A stretch of DNA of 64,000 nt from Halichondria panicea (Eukaryota > Porifera > Demospongiae > Suberitida > Halichondriidae): the NCBI RefSeq assembly GCF_963675165.1, contig NC_087388.1, positions 3,253,272 to 3,317,271 of the forward strand. Reading direction: 5' to 3'. Shown here piece after piece: positions 12,311 to 24,859 of this stretch. The position numbers and the translations under genes were made by a program. Within the stretch, counting starts at the first letter, position 1. Each line of letters opens with the position of its first letter. Below the pieces are notes generated by a model that did no database searches, was not told the origin of the DNA, and was given only the letters and a program-made list of their open reading frames with translations.

Positions 12311-13089
12311 TCTTAAAGGAGCGGGATATTTACGTTACGTCCTTGTAGTTTCAACTTTCACTTCACTTCATCAATAACTACTACTACTTTTGACTTTTGC
12401 ATCTCGGCGTTTTGGTTGAGTGATGAGATCAATCAATTTTCCTTGGTCAAAACCTGGCAGTGATGAGAATGTACGAGAATCAAGGCATCTATAATAAATA
12501 TAGAGACTTACCTAACGACTTACCTAACGACTGTCAAGTGAGCGTCTTTTGATATGAGCCCCAACAAGTTGACTCCTTCGTACTAAAAATAATAGGAATA
12601 AAAATGTACCACGTCTTTCTCTTTCACTGCCACCTTGTGCTCCATTTTTCTTTTTACAGCCTTTTCTATTGTAGACAATCTTTCCTCTTGAAATGCTTGA
12701 AATGCCTACAAAAAAACACTTCAATTTTAGACTGCTCAAGGTTTTGCTGAATGGGTGCCAAACTCCACAACCTCTGGAGAAATAGACGTTTCTTAAGTTG
12801 TCTTGAGATGTGACCAAGCCCAATTGCACATTTAATCTAACACATTTAATCTAACACGAAATTGGTATGCACAAGAAGTGATAATACTCATTTTCTTGAG
12901 AAGAGGGATATGCTATTCCAGCTCCCAGCGATTGGGATAGGTTTGACGCAACATCCATCTCTGAAGTGAGCATAGAAGCACTGTCATCACTTGCCGCCTT
13001 GAGTTGAGGTTTTGTGTCCGATAGTAAACAAACCAGTACCCTTCTTGAAAGCCACTCAATGCAACAGCTAAATGAACTCAAGGTAGAAT

Positions 13090-13290
13090 ATACTAACGAA
13101 CAGTTTAACATTTTAGAGTTTAACATTTTAGAGTGGTGCTGCAGCAAGAAGAATATTCCTAATACAGCCGTCATCTGCTGCATCAGAAAGGGTTTTTTCC
13201 TTGCTAAATAATTCGTTTGGTGATTAACAAGAGAATGCCCTTCAAGATTATGTTGAATCTTCACTCATGTTATGATTTTTATAATGAAGA
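13090..13290 (+). pseudogene. hAT-type transposase C-terminal fragment
   Basis: One plus-strand frame around 13148-13205 reads QPSSAASERVFSLLNNSFGD, the diagnostic heart of the hAT C-terminal dimerisation domain (A..SSA.SER.FS). ALQDYVESSLML follows across an in-frame stop. Upstream, in another frame, LKVEYTNEQFNILE probably belongs to the same exon, and it contains a perfect 15-bp duplication (13104-13133). The rest of the transposase is not recognisable nearby. The piece has no visible terminal repeats. Confidence 0.8.
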
Positions 13291-13536
13291 ATAACAATAG
13301 AGCTGAATCACTGAGAATAATAGGCTTTAGCTTGAGAATAGAATAATGGCTGAATAGAATAATGGCTAGCTAGCAGGGATGTCCAAGATAGTGTACAAGT
13401 TGGAAACTGAAACTGTATTTGCTGTGCAGTTGATTTAGAGTAGAGATTGTCTCCGTCTCATCGTCAGCGTTGTCGTCTTCGTACTTTCCTACTTTCCTCC
13501 CAAGTAGGTGTTGGTCTAGCCAGTCTTCGCTCTGTG

Positions 13537-13559
13537 GTGGTGGTGGTGGTGGTGGTGAT
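13537..13559. repeat. TGG trinucleotide microsatellite
   Basis: About seven GGT units. Translation of the minus strand gives a poly-His run, which is an artefact of the repeat. Confidence 0.9.
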
Positions 13560-13849
13560 TTCCTCTTTGCCTTCTTCTTCTTAGCAGGTGGTGCATCTTA
13601 GTCGGGGATTTGATATTGTTTGGTAGTAATTTGAGTCTGTGCGCCAGGTGTCTAGCGCTGTCCTCGTGCCGGACGCTGGTAGCAGCCGCTGGTAGCAGCA
13701 GTTGGACTCTGGGTGAACTTGTCATACGGGCCAGATCGAACAGATGGTCATGGAACAGATGGTCATGGTCTTGAATCTGCTGTGGGCGAACTGACATGTT
13801 CACCCTGAGGACACACTTGCAGCACCTTGCCACTGATGTCTTTGACCTC

Positions 13850-14700
13850 TTTGACCATTACCACTGTCGTTGGTGTACTGCCTGCGTCTTGGTGTACTGC
13901 CTCTTGCTCCACTCGGCCATGGCGGCTGCGGGGCCATCTGTAGGGGGGAAAAGTACTGAGTTAATATGTGCATCTGTGAAGGTGGTGCACAGGTTCAGCA
14001 ACCAGCAACTTATCACTAAGTTGAGGAAGCAGTCGTTGGCCACGCTTCTGAGGACAGGAAACTCGATGAGGGCCACAACGTCCACGGGTGGCTCGTTTCC
14101 TGATTGTGATAATTACATAGCATAATAATATAGCATAATGAGTATGATGTGTCAAATCTATACCTGGCCTTGTCCTTTCGCCAGGTGGTCTCCGACATCC
14201 TGATGGAGTTCTGATATACAGACTCATCCACTCTCAAGTACTTGAGGGCAGACTCGAAAGTGTCCAGCTTTGCCGTCGTCTTTGAGCCGTAAGCCAGGAG
14301 CAAGTTCCTCTTGAGGCCTCCGATGTAACAGGCTCAGCACAAAACTTGAGCAACTTGCTCACGTCCACTACCATTTCGTTGGCCATCTTCTCCGACCTCT
14401 CCTTCCCCTGCAGCCACTAGTAACGGAAAACCTAGGAAAGGTCCTCCCTCGTTCCTCGTTCCTCTGACCTGCATTTGCTCGACTCCACCTCGGACAGTAT
14501 GGTGGTCAGCTTCTTTTGCTGCGGTATGCCAATCTCCGCCGGTGTCTGAGAAATGCGAGAAGGTGTGATAACTTTGCCAGAACTTTGCCAGTTTGGGTAC
14601 AGTTTGGGTAGAGTCTGAAACTCGAGCCAGACGAGAAGGTTGTGCAAGCATACTTGTATTCCGCACTTCAGTCGGAACAAAGGCTTAGCCGTGCTTGATA
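13850..14700 (-). CDS. Hypothetical multi-exon fragment, function unknown
   Basis: Several consecutive minus-strand open stretches look coding. TPAEIGIPQQKKLTTILSEV lies near 14545-14485. SEKMANEMVVDVSKLLKFC follows near 14395-14340. A longer exon (about 14330-14165) holds LKRNLLLAYGSKTTAKLDTF and YQNSIRMSETTWRKDKAR and ends in GCCAG|GTATAG. After a short intron (AATCAG) comes VDVVALIEFPVLRSVANDCF (about 14095-14030). The stretches are helical and charged, unlike the flanking repeats. I do not recognise the family. The exons need small frame corrections to join, so this is probably a decayed element or gene. Confidence 0.35.
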
Positions 14701-14715
14701 ACTTATTGCAACAGC

Positions 14716-14998
14716 TACAGACGACCAGCATACACACACACACACACACACACACATTCACACACACACACATACACACACACACACACACACACTCTCA
14801 CACACACACACACGCACACAGAGGCACACACACACAGGGGGGCACAAACACATTCACGCACACACAGGCACACACACACACACACACACAGGCGCTGGGA
14901 GCACACACATACACACACACACACGCAGGGGCACACACGCAGGGGCACACAGCCGCACACACACAGCCGCACACACACACACACACACACACACAGGA
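14716..14998. repeat. Imperfect CA-rich block, about 280 bp
   Basis: CACACA arrays are interrupted by TCACAC, GGCACACA and CAGGGGCACACACG variants, some of which are themselves duplicated (ACACACGCAGGGGC; CACACAGCCG). All long frames through it (Thr/His- or Cys/Val-rich) are products of the dinucleotide. Confidence 0.95.
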
Positions 14999-15026
14999 AG
15001 ATCCTGAAGAGTAGAATCAAAGATTG

Positions 15027-15759
15027 TTCTGTCACAGAATACAAAAGTTCTACCTTGGTGTGCTAAATGCCACGGACTACTGTGAATGGCAGCACAGAGG
15101 CAGTCCACATGTGCACGGAGTGGCATGGCTACCGAACGCTCCAGATGTTGAGCAGCTACTTAAGTCAACCGAGAACATTGAATCACTGAAGGACGAGATC
15201 ATTCAGTATGCAAACAACGTGGTCACTACCCTAAACCCTGCTGTTGCGCTCTAATGCACCACCTCCAGTCACTCAACCTCACATCTGCAACAAGTCATAC
15301 TTGGATGTTCAAGATCGCGATGAAGACCTTTCTCAACTTATTTCAACATGCCAGAGACTTCAACATGCCAGAGACACGTTCTGAAGCATATTACCTTCGA
15401 ACTCGTCATGGCAAACAAGCATGTAGATTTGGCTACCTTACAACCCGAGACAGTCATTGTCACAGAAGAAGACCCAGCTCTACTAACAGCACGCAATGAT
15501 GGCATGATCAACAGTCTGTACAGCTATCAGCATGCCTGTGGACATGCAGTTTATCATTTCCAGACGTCGAGTTATTGACTACTGCACAAAGTACGTCACC
15601 AAAAGTGAGCCAAGGTCCGAGACTGTCAAGGATACCTTCACCAGGATAGTCCCTCAAGACTGTTCAAAAGCTCTAATACACACAGAGAAACCCTACTCAG
15701 CCCTCTTACAGCTTCCAATGTACAATGTGGATGGCTTTACTCGAAGCCTTAAAAATTAA
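15027..15759 (+). pseudogene. Helitron Rep (HUH) fragment
   Basis: Three plus-strand frames together follow the Helitron replication initiator. The HUH-type motif is in EWQHRGSPHVHGVAWL (about 15078-15128). The catalytic tyrosine motif is in DYCTKYVTKSE (about 15575-15610), with the two Tyr three residues apart as is usual for this family. In between lie HGKQACRFGYL and ETVIVTEEDP. A micro-duplication at 15344-15374 (CAACATGCCAGAGA repeated with offset 17) lies where the frames change. No helicase domain, no 5' TC and no 3' hairpin-CTRR end are visible, so only the Rep part remains. Known for the family: rolling-circle transposition. Confidence 0.85.
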
Positions 15760-15769
15760 TGTCGACAAT

Positions 15770-18215
15770 ACTAAATTCTGCTCCAATAGTCAAACAATTA
15801 GGGCAGAGCATTTTTTTTATGACCGCATTTATGAGCGCATGCCTAACTTGTTGGCATATAGCAGCTACAGCATAATTTCATCTTCACTGTCTGACTGAGA
15901 CAAAACTTATAAACATAGGTTGTTATCAACTAGTTGGCTTAATAGGCTAACTTTATAACATGATATACCAGCTGCAACCAGCTGCATACCTTGTCTTAGA
16001 AGCACTGTAGTGTGAACATCTCTGTAGTCTGTGTTTTAAAAGTTTGTCAGTCTAAACTTTGGCTTTTAGATCTCTCATGAAAACATCAACTGTTGCCCTT
16101 CCACTACATCCGGTTTGAAGTGCTGTACGAAGTTTTGTTGTCAATAAATTTTCTAATCTGTGCCTTTTGAATTCTTTTCCTTGATGTTCTAACTAATATT
16201 ATTGATCCCCATCAAGCAAATTCTGTAAACATGGAAACTTTTTTCATATTTCTTAGCGTGTTGTCTACCTTTCTGGAGCGGGAAGCGAGGCGAATAATCG
16301 TACTACCTGATTCTGGCCCATGTAGATTTATATATTTATATGTATGTATGTATAATGTCTGCCCCGGGGGGGCAGTACGAGTCAATAAAGAAGGTGTGGC
16401 GTACCGTACCGTACAAGCTAGCTATGAGCACCTAGCTATGAACACCCGCTGTGTGCAGCACAGAGCAGCTAGAGAGAAACAGACAACACCGAAGAGCCAC
16501 AGTCGGATGAACAACTCATAAATTCAGCTCATAAATTCTACTCAGTACTACACTACTCAGTACTACACATCACACTTTTCTCAAACAGTACAAGTCAACA
16601 AGCTGAGCGCCTTGCACAGGAGACACCTGGTCAAAGGGTGTCGCTAAACTTACTCTCGTCTTTCTTGCCAATCAATAGAAATCACAACTAAAATTCTTAT
16701 GGCCGATCCATTTCAACTTTCATACAGTAATGTTTCAATTAGTAATGTTTCCCGTAACTATCTCCATATGATTATTCACCTTCTTCATTATAAATTTCAA
16801 TCCGAGCGGCGCCTGCCGTAGTCTTAACTCCAATCTCCTGTCTGCTTTTACTTTAACTTTCATCTTTCTTTTTCAGTGCTGCTGATCCCTACTCCCAGAG
16901 TGAAGCTCAATGCTCTGCATCTATTTCAGGGGAAGGGGGGTTCGTACTTCTTGGCTGCGCGGATAAGAAGTGTCACTTGGCGCATAGCGCCGAAATTTTT
17001 GGCTGACCACGCCCCTTTTTACATGCCATTTTTTACATGCCATGACCATTAATTAACCCCCCCTTCAACAAAAACATTATATAAGGGCAAAGCCATTTCT
17101 CATGCTCTGGGAATTTCTCATGCTCTGGGATAGTGATTGCACTTTCTTCTCAGATCTCGTTGCTTGCTTCGATGAAGTGGCTGGTGGTTCCAGTGGAGAG
17201 ATAGTTGTGACTGGAGGAGAGATGGTTGTGACTGGAGGAGAGACGGTGGTGGCTGGTGGTTCTCTTGAAGAGGAGACTGGCTCTAGATTATTATATTAGT
17301 CAATATAATTATTATAGCAATTATAATTAAGTCTATCTATACAGTGTCTATCATTCAGTATGCAGTGCCATGAACTCTCCCTTACCTGAAACTTTACTGT
17401 TCTTAAACCAGTTCTTAAACCAGGAGGGTTGCAATCTAGACCTTTTGTTAGGATTCATGGCCAGGCTCAATTATCACTGGATGAGTCAATATAGCCAGCC
17501 CCACAGTACCAGCCCCACCAAACAGTACCAGCCCCACCCTCACATTATGCAGAGAGAACTTTGTACCCTATTGTCATGACAGTAAGCTTCATGACAGTAA
17601 GCTAGCTAGCTAGCCAGGTGTAATATAAAGTATCAACTAAGTGGAAGGGTAGTTCGTACGAACCCAACGAACTACCTCTGGATCCGCCCCTCTGCATCTA
17701 TTAGTACAACCAGTAGTACAACCAGTAGGTTGTACATAAGTGCAGTAGTGTGTGTTTTTAATTATTGCACAGACTGCACAGACTGCAGGGCCACAGCGAT
17801 AGCTTAGTTAGCTGTGTGAAATTATAGTCAATGAATATATCATATTTCATTGCGTTTCATCTGACTTGACTAAGTAAGTAAAGTAAGTAAGTTACAGCCT
17901 CTAGTCGACTAGAACCCGGACCACTCAGAATGGAGGCAGATGACCTCTCAGGCTCCACTTTTCTTACCTACGCAATTCCGCCATCTTTGACTGCCACAGC
18001 AACGCGTGGGCGTGGCCTGTCGCAATGAACACACAGTTGCGGACATACCGAATTTACTCTAATAATAGTTATAATAAAATGTGTTTCATGACACATCAGT
18101 CATAAGCATCTACTGCGATTACCTGTACACAAAAACTGTGCACAAAGTAATGTGACATCCTGTCAATTGCACGTGAGCAACTCATAAGCATCAGGCATTT
18201 CTCAACTCTCTTAGC
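15770..18215. other. No supported gene
   Basis: AT-rich, with short frames only. One frame at about 17100-17300 is Gly/Val/Glu-rich because of a repeated GTGACTGGAGGAGAGA unit. Several short perfect duplications occur, such as TTTCTCATGCTCTGGGA near 17096 and ACCAGCCCCAC near 17507. Confidence 0.5.
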
Positions 18216-18224
18216 ATAAGTTAA

Positions 18225-19115
18225 CCCTTTCCCGGCTTTAATTAAAAAAACAAAATACAGAATAAATACATATTTTTCTTTAAAAATACATATCTCATGA
18301 ACAATGCATTGAAATCACTTGCAACTATTTCCTACAGGTAGCCCAGATCCTGGGGGTACCATGACATCATCATCGTTACCTAGCAACTGACCACCCCCCC
18401 ACTAATTAACGATTTTTTACACATTTCACAATTATGAACATAAAGAATATTGTATGAAGGCATGAAGTAACTAATAACACTAAGTAAGTGTTCTCAATGT
18501 TCTCACGGTGACATGGTTCAATCAGGATCAGCAGAAACTTCTCTGCGAGGTCGTATCGGCAGACGCTCTTTTCCCGGGAAATGTTTTCTTCACCTACACA
18601 CAGGTTTACAAGTTCAATGGTGGCTCATGATGTCCACTTGTGTACTAACTAGACTAAGCATACCATACTGAAGCTATCCAGACTACATATGATACTCCAT
18701 AGTTACTTACAAGGTCCAGGACTTTGGTTCATGCTCAGGAGCTTCTTCCTCCGGCTCTTCAGGCTCTATGTTTATAGCTTGACCTCTGAGAAGTAGTTTC
18801 CTCTCTTGGTATGATCCCAGTCACTGTCCTCTTACTCAACAAGGCCATAAGTATCGTTATTCTCACTGTCTAGCTGTCCTAGAACCTCGCTGAGGTTGTA
18901 CTACGAAGATCTTGTAGCCATTATCAAACGGTCACTTTTTTCTTTCGACAGTACTGCACAAAGTGTACCTCGAGGCAAGATATTAAAGATACCATGTGAA
19001 AGAGCAGCCCAATGCGCATGTGCTGGTACCTACAGCGTGTGCATAGCGCCCACAACGATTTTTTGAAAATTATCACTACCGCTGCCGTCATATGACGGCT
19101 AAAGCCGGGAAAGGG
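18225..19115. mobile_element. Non-autonomous piggyBac element with TTAA target duplication
   Basis: Both ends are intact: TTAA (18221-18224) then CCCTTTCCCGGCTTTA on the left, and TAAAGCCGGGAAAGGG followed by TTAA (19116-19119) on the right. This gives a perfect 16-bp terminal inverted repeat and a 4-bp TTAA duplication, the hallmark of piggyBac insertion. The interior is non-coding. About 200 bp next to the left end (phrases CTACAGGTAGCC, TTACCTAGCAAC, CCACTAATTA) match the piggyBac end at 62.4 kb, which suggests that element as the autonomous relative. Confidence 0.93.
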
Positions 19116-19119
19116 TTAA

Positions 19120-21090
19120 TAAGTTATCCTGGGGTTTTCCAAATAGAACATATCTTCATCATTCTTTCATCATAATCATCATAGTATATTGCAGTCTATA
19201 TTGCAGTCTATTGCAGTCAGTTTGTACATAGATGTATCATGCTGGTTTGTATAAATGTTACAGGTTATGAATATATGCTGAGTATTTAGTCAAGTGGTCA
19301 GGCTATCCATTGAGCGAGTCGTCCTGGGTCCCTGTTGAAGATCTTGCCGTCCAGTAAGTGCAGCAGTGATTGACAGCCACTAACACTTGCCTACTATACA
19401 TTTATCTACTCACTCAGATCTTACCTTTATCCACAACCCTCTAAAGAGGTCGTGGACGAAAATGTGGGCAGGTTCCTGTTGGAAGTACGTGGTGCTGTTC
19501 GTTGTCGTTGTGGCCAATTTTCTGTACATTTTAAGTTAGATGACTAGTAGGTCATTTGATTTAACAAATTTTTGTTTAGATTTTTTAAACGTGGACTTTC
19601 CAATCGTGATGAACTCTAAACTTAGGTATGGACCACAAGATTTTATGCAAAAAATTGTATGATTAAACGATTAATAATTATTTTTTATTGGGTCAACACA
19701 CACGCTGGTTTTACAGCTAACCATCACAGGTACCTATATTATATGCCACAAAGTGCGAGACTGGGGATCAACACGCGAGTTGGCTAGGCTAATCCCTCAT
19801 AGTTGACATGGACAATTAACCTATTATGCTCAAATAATATACAACCACTTCGCATGCATGCCGATATTAATTTTTAATAGTCTAATCAAGTGAAAGTTGT
19901 TCAATGCCCCTATTGTTCAATGCCCCTAATCAAAATCAAGTGAAAGTTGTTCAATGCCAGCAATAAAAAAAATGCAAGACATCGCTTGATTAATACACCA
20001 AAATTATTTGACTTGATAGTAGCACTGTTCACCTTAAATATTTTTCCTAGAGAAATGGGTATAGAGAAATGGGTATGGTTTACTTTGTGTTCAGCTTTCT
20101 CAGCTTTCTCATCTTCATTCAAGTTCTTCATTCAAGTGGTAGGAATGAGCAGCATAAACAAAACACGCTTTCCCAAAATCAACGCCTTATATTGTGGTAC
20201 CCAAGACGATGTTGTCATCATTATCATCATTATGTTGTCATCATTATGTAAAACCTTTTTAGGATGAATATATTCCAAAGCGGCTAAGTAAGTAAGCAAT
20301 CGATCACTGTTCGATGGTGAAGGTCAAATGTACCGTTAGAAAGAGCTTTGTGCAGTGGCCCATCAACACTAATGTAAGACATAACCAGCGCTCTCATGTT
20401 GATACTAATCCCAAAACAATGTGTATTTAAATGTGTATTTAACGAACTCAAGATACTAGCTTCAGCTTTGATTGCGAATCAAATTTTTTGACCCAAACAT
20501 CAAAGCGAAGCGATTCTTGAACACCATACGTCCACTGCCGATACAAAGTGCTATCATCCAATATGAACTATCATCCAATATGAATGCGTAAACTTCCAGA
20601 CCGGTTTGGTACAGATGGTGTAGCCTGCTAGTACTGGATTGGTGGACTTAATTTTACAAGAACTGGTACTTGCTATAGTAGCTAGTTTCACTAGCGTTGC
20701 ATACTTATACACTTATTAGGTTGTTTGTTACTCTATTTAAGGCGACCCTCTAAATTAAATAAGCGACACTTGGACATAATAGTGCTTAATTATAGCACTT
20801 TAATTAATTTTGTGTGTGTACATTAAAACTGCATGTTGTACTTTTGCAAAACGTTATTATTTAAAAGTGTCGCTTTAAATCGAGGTTTTACGGTACCTGA
20901 CGGTCCTTTCCTCGCAACTCTTGATACCGTTTCTCAGCTGATCTGTTTAGCTGATCTGCTTTCTGTATCTTCTTCATCTTCAATTCTTTCTCCGCTCTCA
21001 GTGCCTTTGATTTTGATTTTCTAGGCTTAGATGATACTGAGCTCAGCCATTTACTCAGCCATTTACACCGCTAAAAGCAAGGCCGAGTAT
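19120..21090. other. No supported gene
   Basis: Only short random frames. GTTGTTCAATGCC and CAATGCCCCTA duplications lie near 19893-19960 and an ATCATTATCATCATTATGTTG run near 20217-20248. Confidence 0.5.
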
Positions 21091-21095
21091 GGATT

Positions 21096-21660
21096 GTAAG
21101 GGATCGCATGTAGCTATTTTCACAGGAGTTTTACCAACTCTACCGAAGAATATCAAGCTGGAATCCCGGAAGAGTTACATTCTAAGGTACCGTAATGATT
21201 GGATCGCGCGAAATTTGGAGCCACGCCCACTTCCGGTGTCACACCCTTTTTTGTCGGTCACGCCTACCGGTTTCTAGATGGTGCTAGATGGTGCACAGTA
21301 TTTGTGGCTTACTTTGCTTGCTTACTTTGCTTTTAATCTCGTATCCGAAGAATAATTGTTATATGCATGCACTAACTATAATAGGTATATTGACATTGAA
21401 TTTGTAGGCTACAATTACAACACAGCGACACAGCGTTGCTAACTAGTCATCATCAATTCGCGGCATCTAGCAAACTCTAGCAAACTAGCAAACTCTTCTA
21501 TTACTTCAGGTATGTCAATATCAATGTCTCTGTGTAGATGATAAGCGTTTGTTTCCCATGCTTGATCTCTTCAGGCCACTAAATGATCGTTTAGCTGAGC
21601 AGAAGGTGACAGGCAGCGTACAGAGTATGATGACCAGTTCCCGGGAAAAGAGAACTCGTA
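21096..21660 (+). repeat. Dispersed repeat family R3, copy 1
   Basis: The block 21200-21660 is repeated at 58690-59030. Shared order: CCACGCCCACTTCCGG, TTTTGTCGG..ACGCCTAC, CTAGCAAACTCTTCT, TTCAGGCCACTAAA, and GGTGACAGGCAGCGT. The part 21096-21200 also matches 9358-9450. A possible short exon lies between GGTATGTCAATATC and TTCAGG. The block probably represents a decayed element whose full form is not in the window. Confidence 0.75.
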
Positions 21661-22229
21661 TGAGGTAGGGTGAACAATAGGGTGAACAATAGAGACGTTG
21701 GGAGTGCCTGTTGACCGTGTCGTTGCTTTTCTTGATTCCCTGGGAAGGTCACCGCATCACCTAGTTTATCGACTGTTCGCAAGAAACTCTTAGCGCAAGC
21801 AGAGGCCAGTGACAGCCGGCGTGCTGAATTGGGTCCATCTCAGAGGGGATGGTAATCACGCACTTTGGTGTCTGAGCTAACATATTCTTGGTAGTGATGG
21901 AGCAATGCGTGTGCACATTTGTGTAATTTCAGTAAACCACTCATCATGGTATTTGTCCACATTGTTTCTAGGTCGGACACAGCTTGAATAATGTCCTTCG
22001 ATTCTGATTGCAGACTTTTTGTGAATAGGTCAAACTGGAACTAGTAATGACGAGTGCACTTATAAAATCAGTCGTGCTGATCGCTAGGAGGAGGAGTGTA
22101 CTAGCATCTGTGAGGGAATCCCTGGTCCATCTACTGGCTGAGATGGTGTAGCTGTGTAGCTTCTTAAAACGATCCAAAGCTGCGGCACAGATCTTTGAGC
22201 TTCTTAACTGTTGACTCTGGCTGTGGCTG

Positions 22230-22615
22230 TGTAGTACAAGGTATGTGTAGGCATGTCAAGTAGATGACCGACACGCCATCTGCAGTGTAGTACAGGGTAT
22301 GTGTAGGCCATATGACATGTCAAGTAGATGAAATGTGTAGGCCATATGACATGTCAAGTAGATAAAATATAGACCGACATGCCGTGTAGTACAGGGTATG
22401 CATATGACATGTCAAGTAGATAAAATATAGACCGACATGCCGTGTGGTACAGGGTATGCATATGACATGTCAAGTAGATAAAATATAGAAGACCGACATG
22501 CCATCTGCAGTGTACCATATGACATGTCAAGTAGATGCCTGTAGTACAGGGTATGTGTACATGTGTCAAGTAGATACTGACATGCCGGGGTATGTGTAGG
22601 CATGTCCACTACCGA
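22230..22615. repeat. Minisatellite, unit about 60-70 bp
   Basis: About six degenerate units built from GTAGTACAGGGTATG, CATATGACATGTCAAGTAGA and TATAGACCGACATGCC. Unit length varies because internal pieces are skipped or doubled. Confidence 0.9.
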
Positions 22616-22619
22616 AAAG

Positions 22620-23285
22620 CAGCATTATACATAGCATTTCCATTATGAAATTCATGACTTTACTTGAGAGGAAATCAGCAGGATACACACAGATCCTGTA
22701 TTTCAAGAAGTACAGGAAATTCAGATGTTCTTCCTGTAATACTCATACTCAGCTTGGCTTGGTGGCTTTGACGTCTGGTTGCACATAACTGACACACTGT
22801 GATAATTATAAAAGTCTGGTTGCACATAACTGACACATCTGTGATAATTATAAAAGATCACAAGTAAAGCATAAGGGATCATAACACTCAGTCTGATATT
22901 TCTTTCTTGATCTGTTAGACTTGGACATGTTGGGCTGGTAGACGGGATAGCTAGTAGCTTGAAAGCATGGAGCACATGTATCAATCAGAAGTCTGTGAGG
23001 TAGCATTCTTGACAATTAAATTGACCAAGGGTGTCATTCACACACACGTCTGATCTATATAATGCACAGTCTTAATTCCACGAGACCTGTGCTGTATGCT
23101 AATCACGCTAATCACGAAATGGATATCCAAGACAGCCCTCCAATGAGAGGACCATATAGGAGATACCTGTAGGAGATACCCCAGCTACCCGATCCCTTCA
23201 TAAAGATGCCCAGTCCAGGTGATATTACATGCATATGTGTATATAATTATCTATTTATATGGCTGTGGCTGCACCATAATAATTA
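22620..23285. other. No supported gene
   Basis: Contains a 40-bp direct repeat (GTCTGGTTGCACATAACTGA .. GTGATAATTATAAAAG) at about 22771-22855 and nothing else I can name. Confidence 0.5.
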
Positions 23286-23289
23286 TGCA

Positions 23290-23590
23290 GCTGTGATGAA
23301 AGTGATAATGGACTAGGTGATGGAGGAAGCGATGGATCAAGCGACAATGATGGACCAAGTGGACGTGATGATGACGATGATGGATCAAGCGATGATGGAT
23401 CAAGCGATGACGATGATGGACGATGATGGACGTGATGAGCGGGATAGACCAAGCGATGACAATGTGATGGACCAAGTGAAGGACCAAATGGATCAAGTGA
23501 TGACGATGATGGACCAAGTGAAGGACCAAATGATGACGATGATGACGATGATGGACCACGAATCAAGTGATGAGGATGAATCAGAGTGAG
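23290..23590 (+). repeat. GATGAC-type coding-like repeat
   Basis: A purine-rich array of GATGATGGA, CAAGCGATGA and CCAAGTGA modules. One plus frame reads as an acidic Ser/Asp/Gly-rich stretch (NDGPSGRDDDDDGSSDDG), a composition common at the N-termini of piggyBac and other transposases, and a donor-like GAGTGAGTATAA follows at 23585. It could be an exon, but repeat expansion alone explains the composition. Confidence 0.5.
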
Positions 23591-24007
23591 TATAATTATA
23601 ATATTATAACTATAGCATGCATGCATGTAAACATGATAATCTTTACAGGGACGACCATCTGTCTATGAGCCAACTACTGTCTATGAGCCAACTACTATAC
23701 CCTGGGACAGTGTTGGGTGTCTACTGTCACTATTAGAATTTAAACGAATGTGCAGGGTTTCGTTCACCACAATGGTTATGCTACTCCAACCTGTTGACAA
23801 TAAACTCCCTACTACTAAGTACCATCTCCTCAAGTTTGCGTTCCGTTTTAACGATGGCTACACCAGATTTCGCCGTTGTTGTGGTGATAGGCTTCCAAAC
23901 AATCGAAGATGCCAATCGTCCAATTGTCAACGAAGTGAGCCGAACAGCATCATTCTTGCTCCACCTTCCAACACATCTAATTTTTATGGCTTATTAATTT
24001 GTCTTAA

Positions 24008-24853
24008 CCCTTTCCCCGTTCCCCGCTTTAGCCGACTATAGTCGGCATGGCTACTGATAAATTTCAAAAAATCATTGTGCACGCTGTGTTGGAGCTATGC
24101 GCACGCTGCAGGTACCAGCACATGTGTATTGAGCTGTTCTTCCACGTGGTATTTTTAATATTTTGCTTCGAGGTACGGTTCGATCAGAATTGTCGAAAGA
24201 AAAGTGACCGTTTTATAATTGCTACAAGATCTTCGTAGTACAACCTCAGGGAGGTTCTAGGGAAGCTAGAGAGTGAGGCCTATGGCCTTGTAGAGTGAGA
24301 GGACAGTGACTGAGCTAGGTAAGTAGGAAGTTTCCTTTCAGAGGTCAAACTAAAACAAAAAGAGCCTGAGAATCCGACGCACTTGATCTTCCTGAACCTG
24401 GTAAGTCACTATAGAGTAGCATTTGTAGTCTTGATAGCTTCACTATAGGGAGGCTAGTTAGTACAACAGTGAACATCATGAGCCACCATTGAACTTGTAA
24501 ACCTGTGTGTAGGTGAGTAGGTGAAGAAAATATTTCCCGGGAAAAGGGCGTCTGTCGTTAGAACCGCAGATCATGATGAGTGATGAGTGAGCCATGTCAC
24601 CGTGAGAACATTCTGAACACTTATATCATGTTTTCAGTCACTTCGTAACATCATACAATATTGTTTGTGTACATAATTGTGAATTTAACAATTGTTATTT
24701 GTGGGGTGGTGGTTGGTTGCTAGGCAACGATGATGGAGTCCATGGATGCGACAGGTCCGGTTCTACCTGTGGAACTTTGTTACAAGTGTTTTTAATACAC
24801 GAGTTATAAATTTTTTAAACAAAATATGCAAATATTCACTTTTAATTAAAGGG
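24008..24853. mobile_element. Non-autonomous piggyBac element, inverted orientation
   Basis: TTAA (24004-24007) followed by CCCTTTCCCCG, and AAAGGG followed by TTAA (24854-24857) define a complete copy. Next to the left end, CGCTTTAGCCGACTATAGTC corresponds to the right end of the 18.2-kb copy, so the two lie in opposite orientation. The interior shares TTCCCGGGAAAA and TTGTGTACATAATTGTGAA-type phrases with the other copies. It is non-coding. A 7-bp CCCCGTT/CCCCGCT duplication shifts the left terminal repeat. Confidence 0.88.
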
Positions 24854-24859
24854 TTAAGA

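Noticed and set aside
14640-15126. Long frames rich in Thr/His or Cys/Val on both strands
   Set aside because: They are translations of the CA-rich repeat in all frames; no signal beyond the dinucleotide.
23251-23626. His-rich and Ser-rich minus-strand frames
   Set aside because: They are the opposite strand of the GATGAC repeat.
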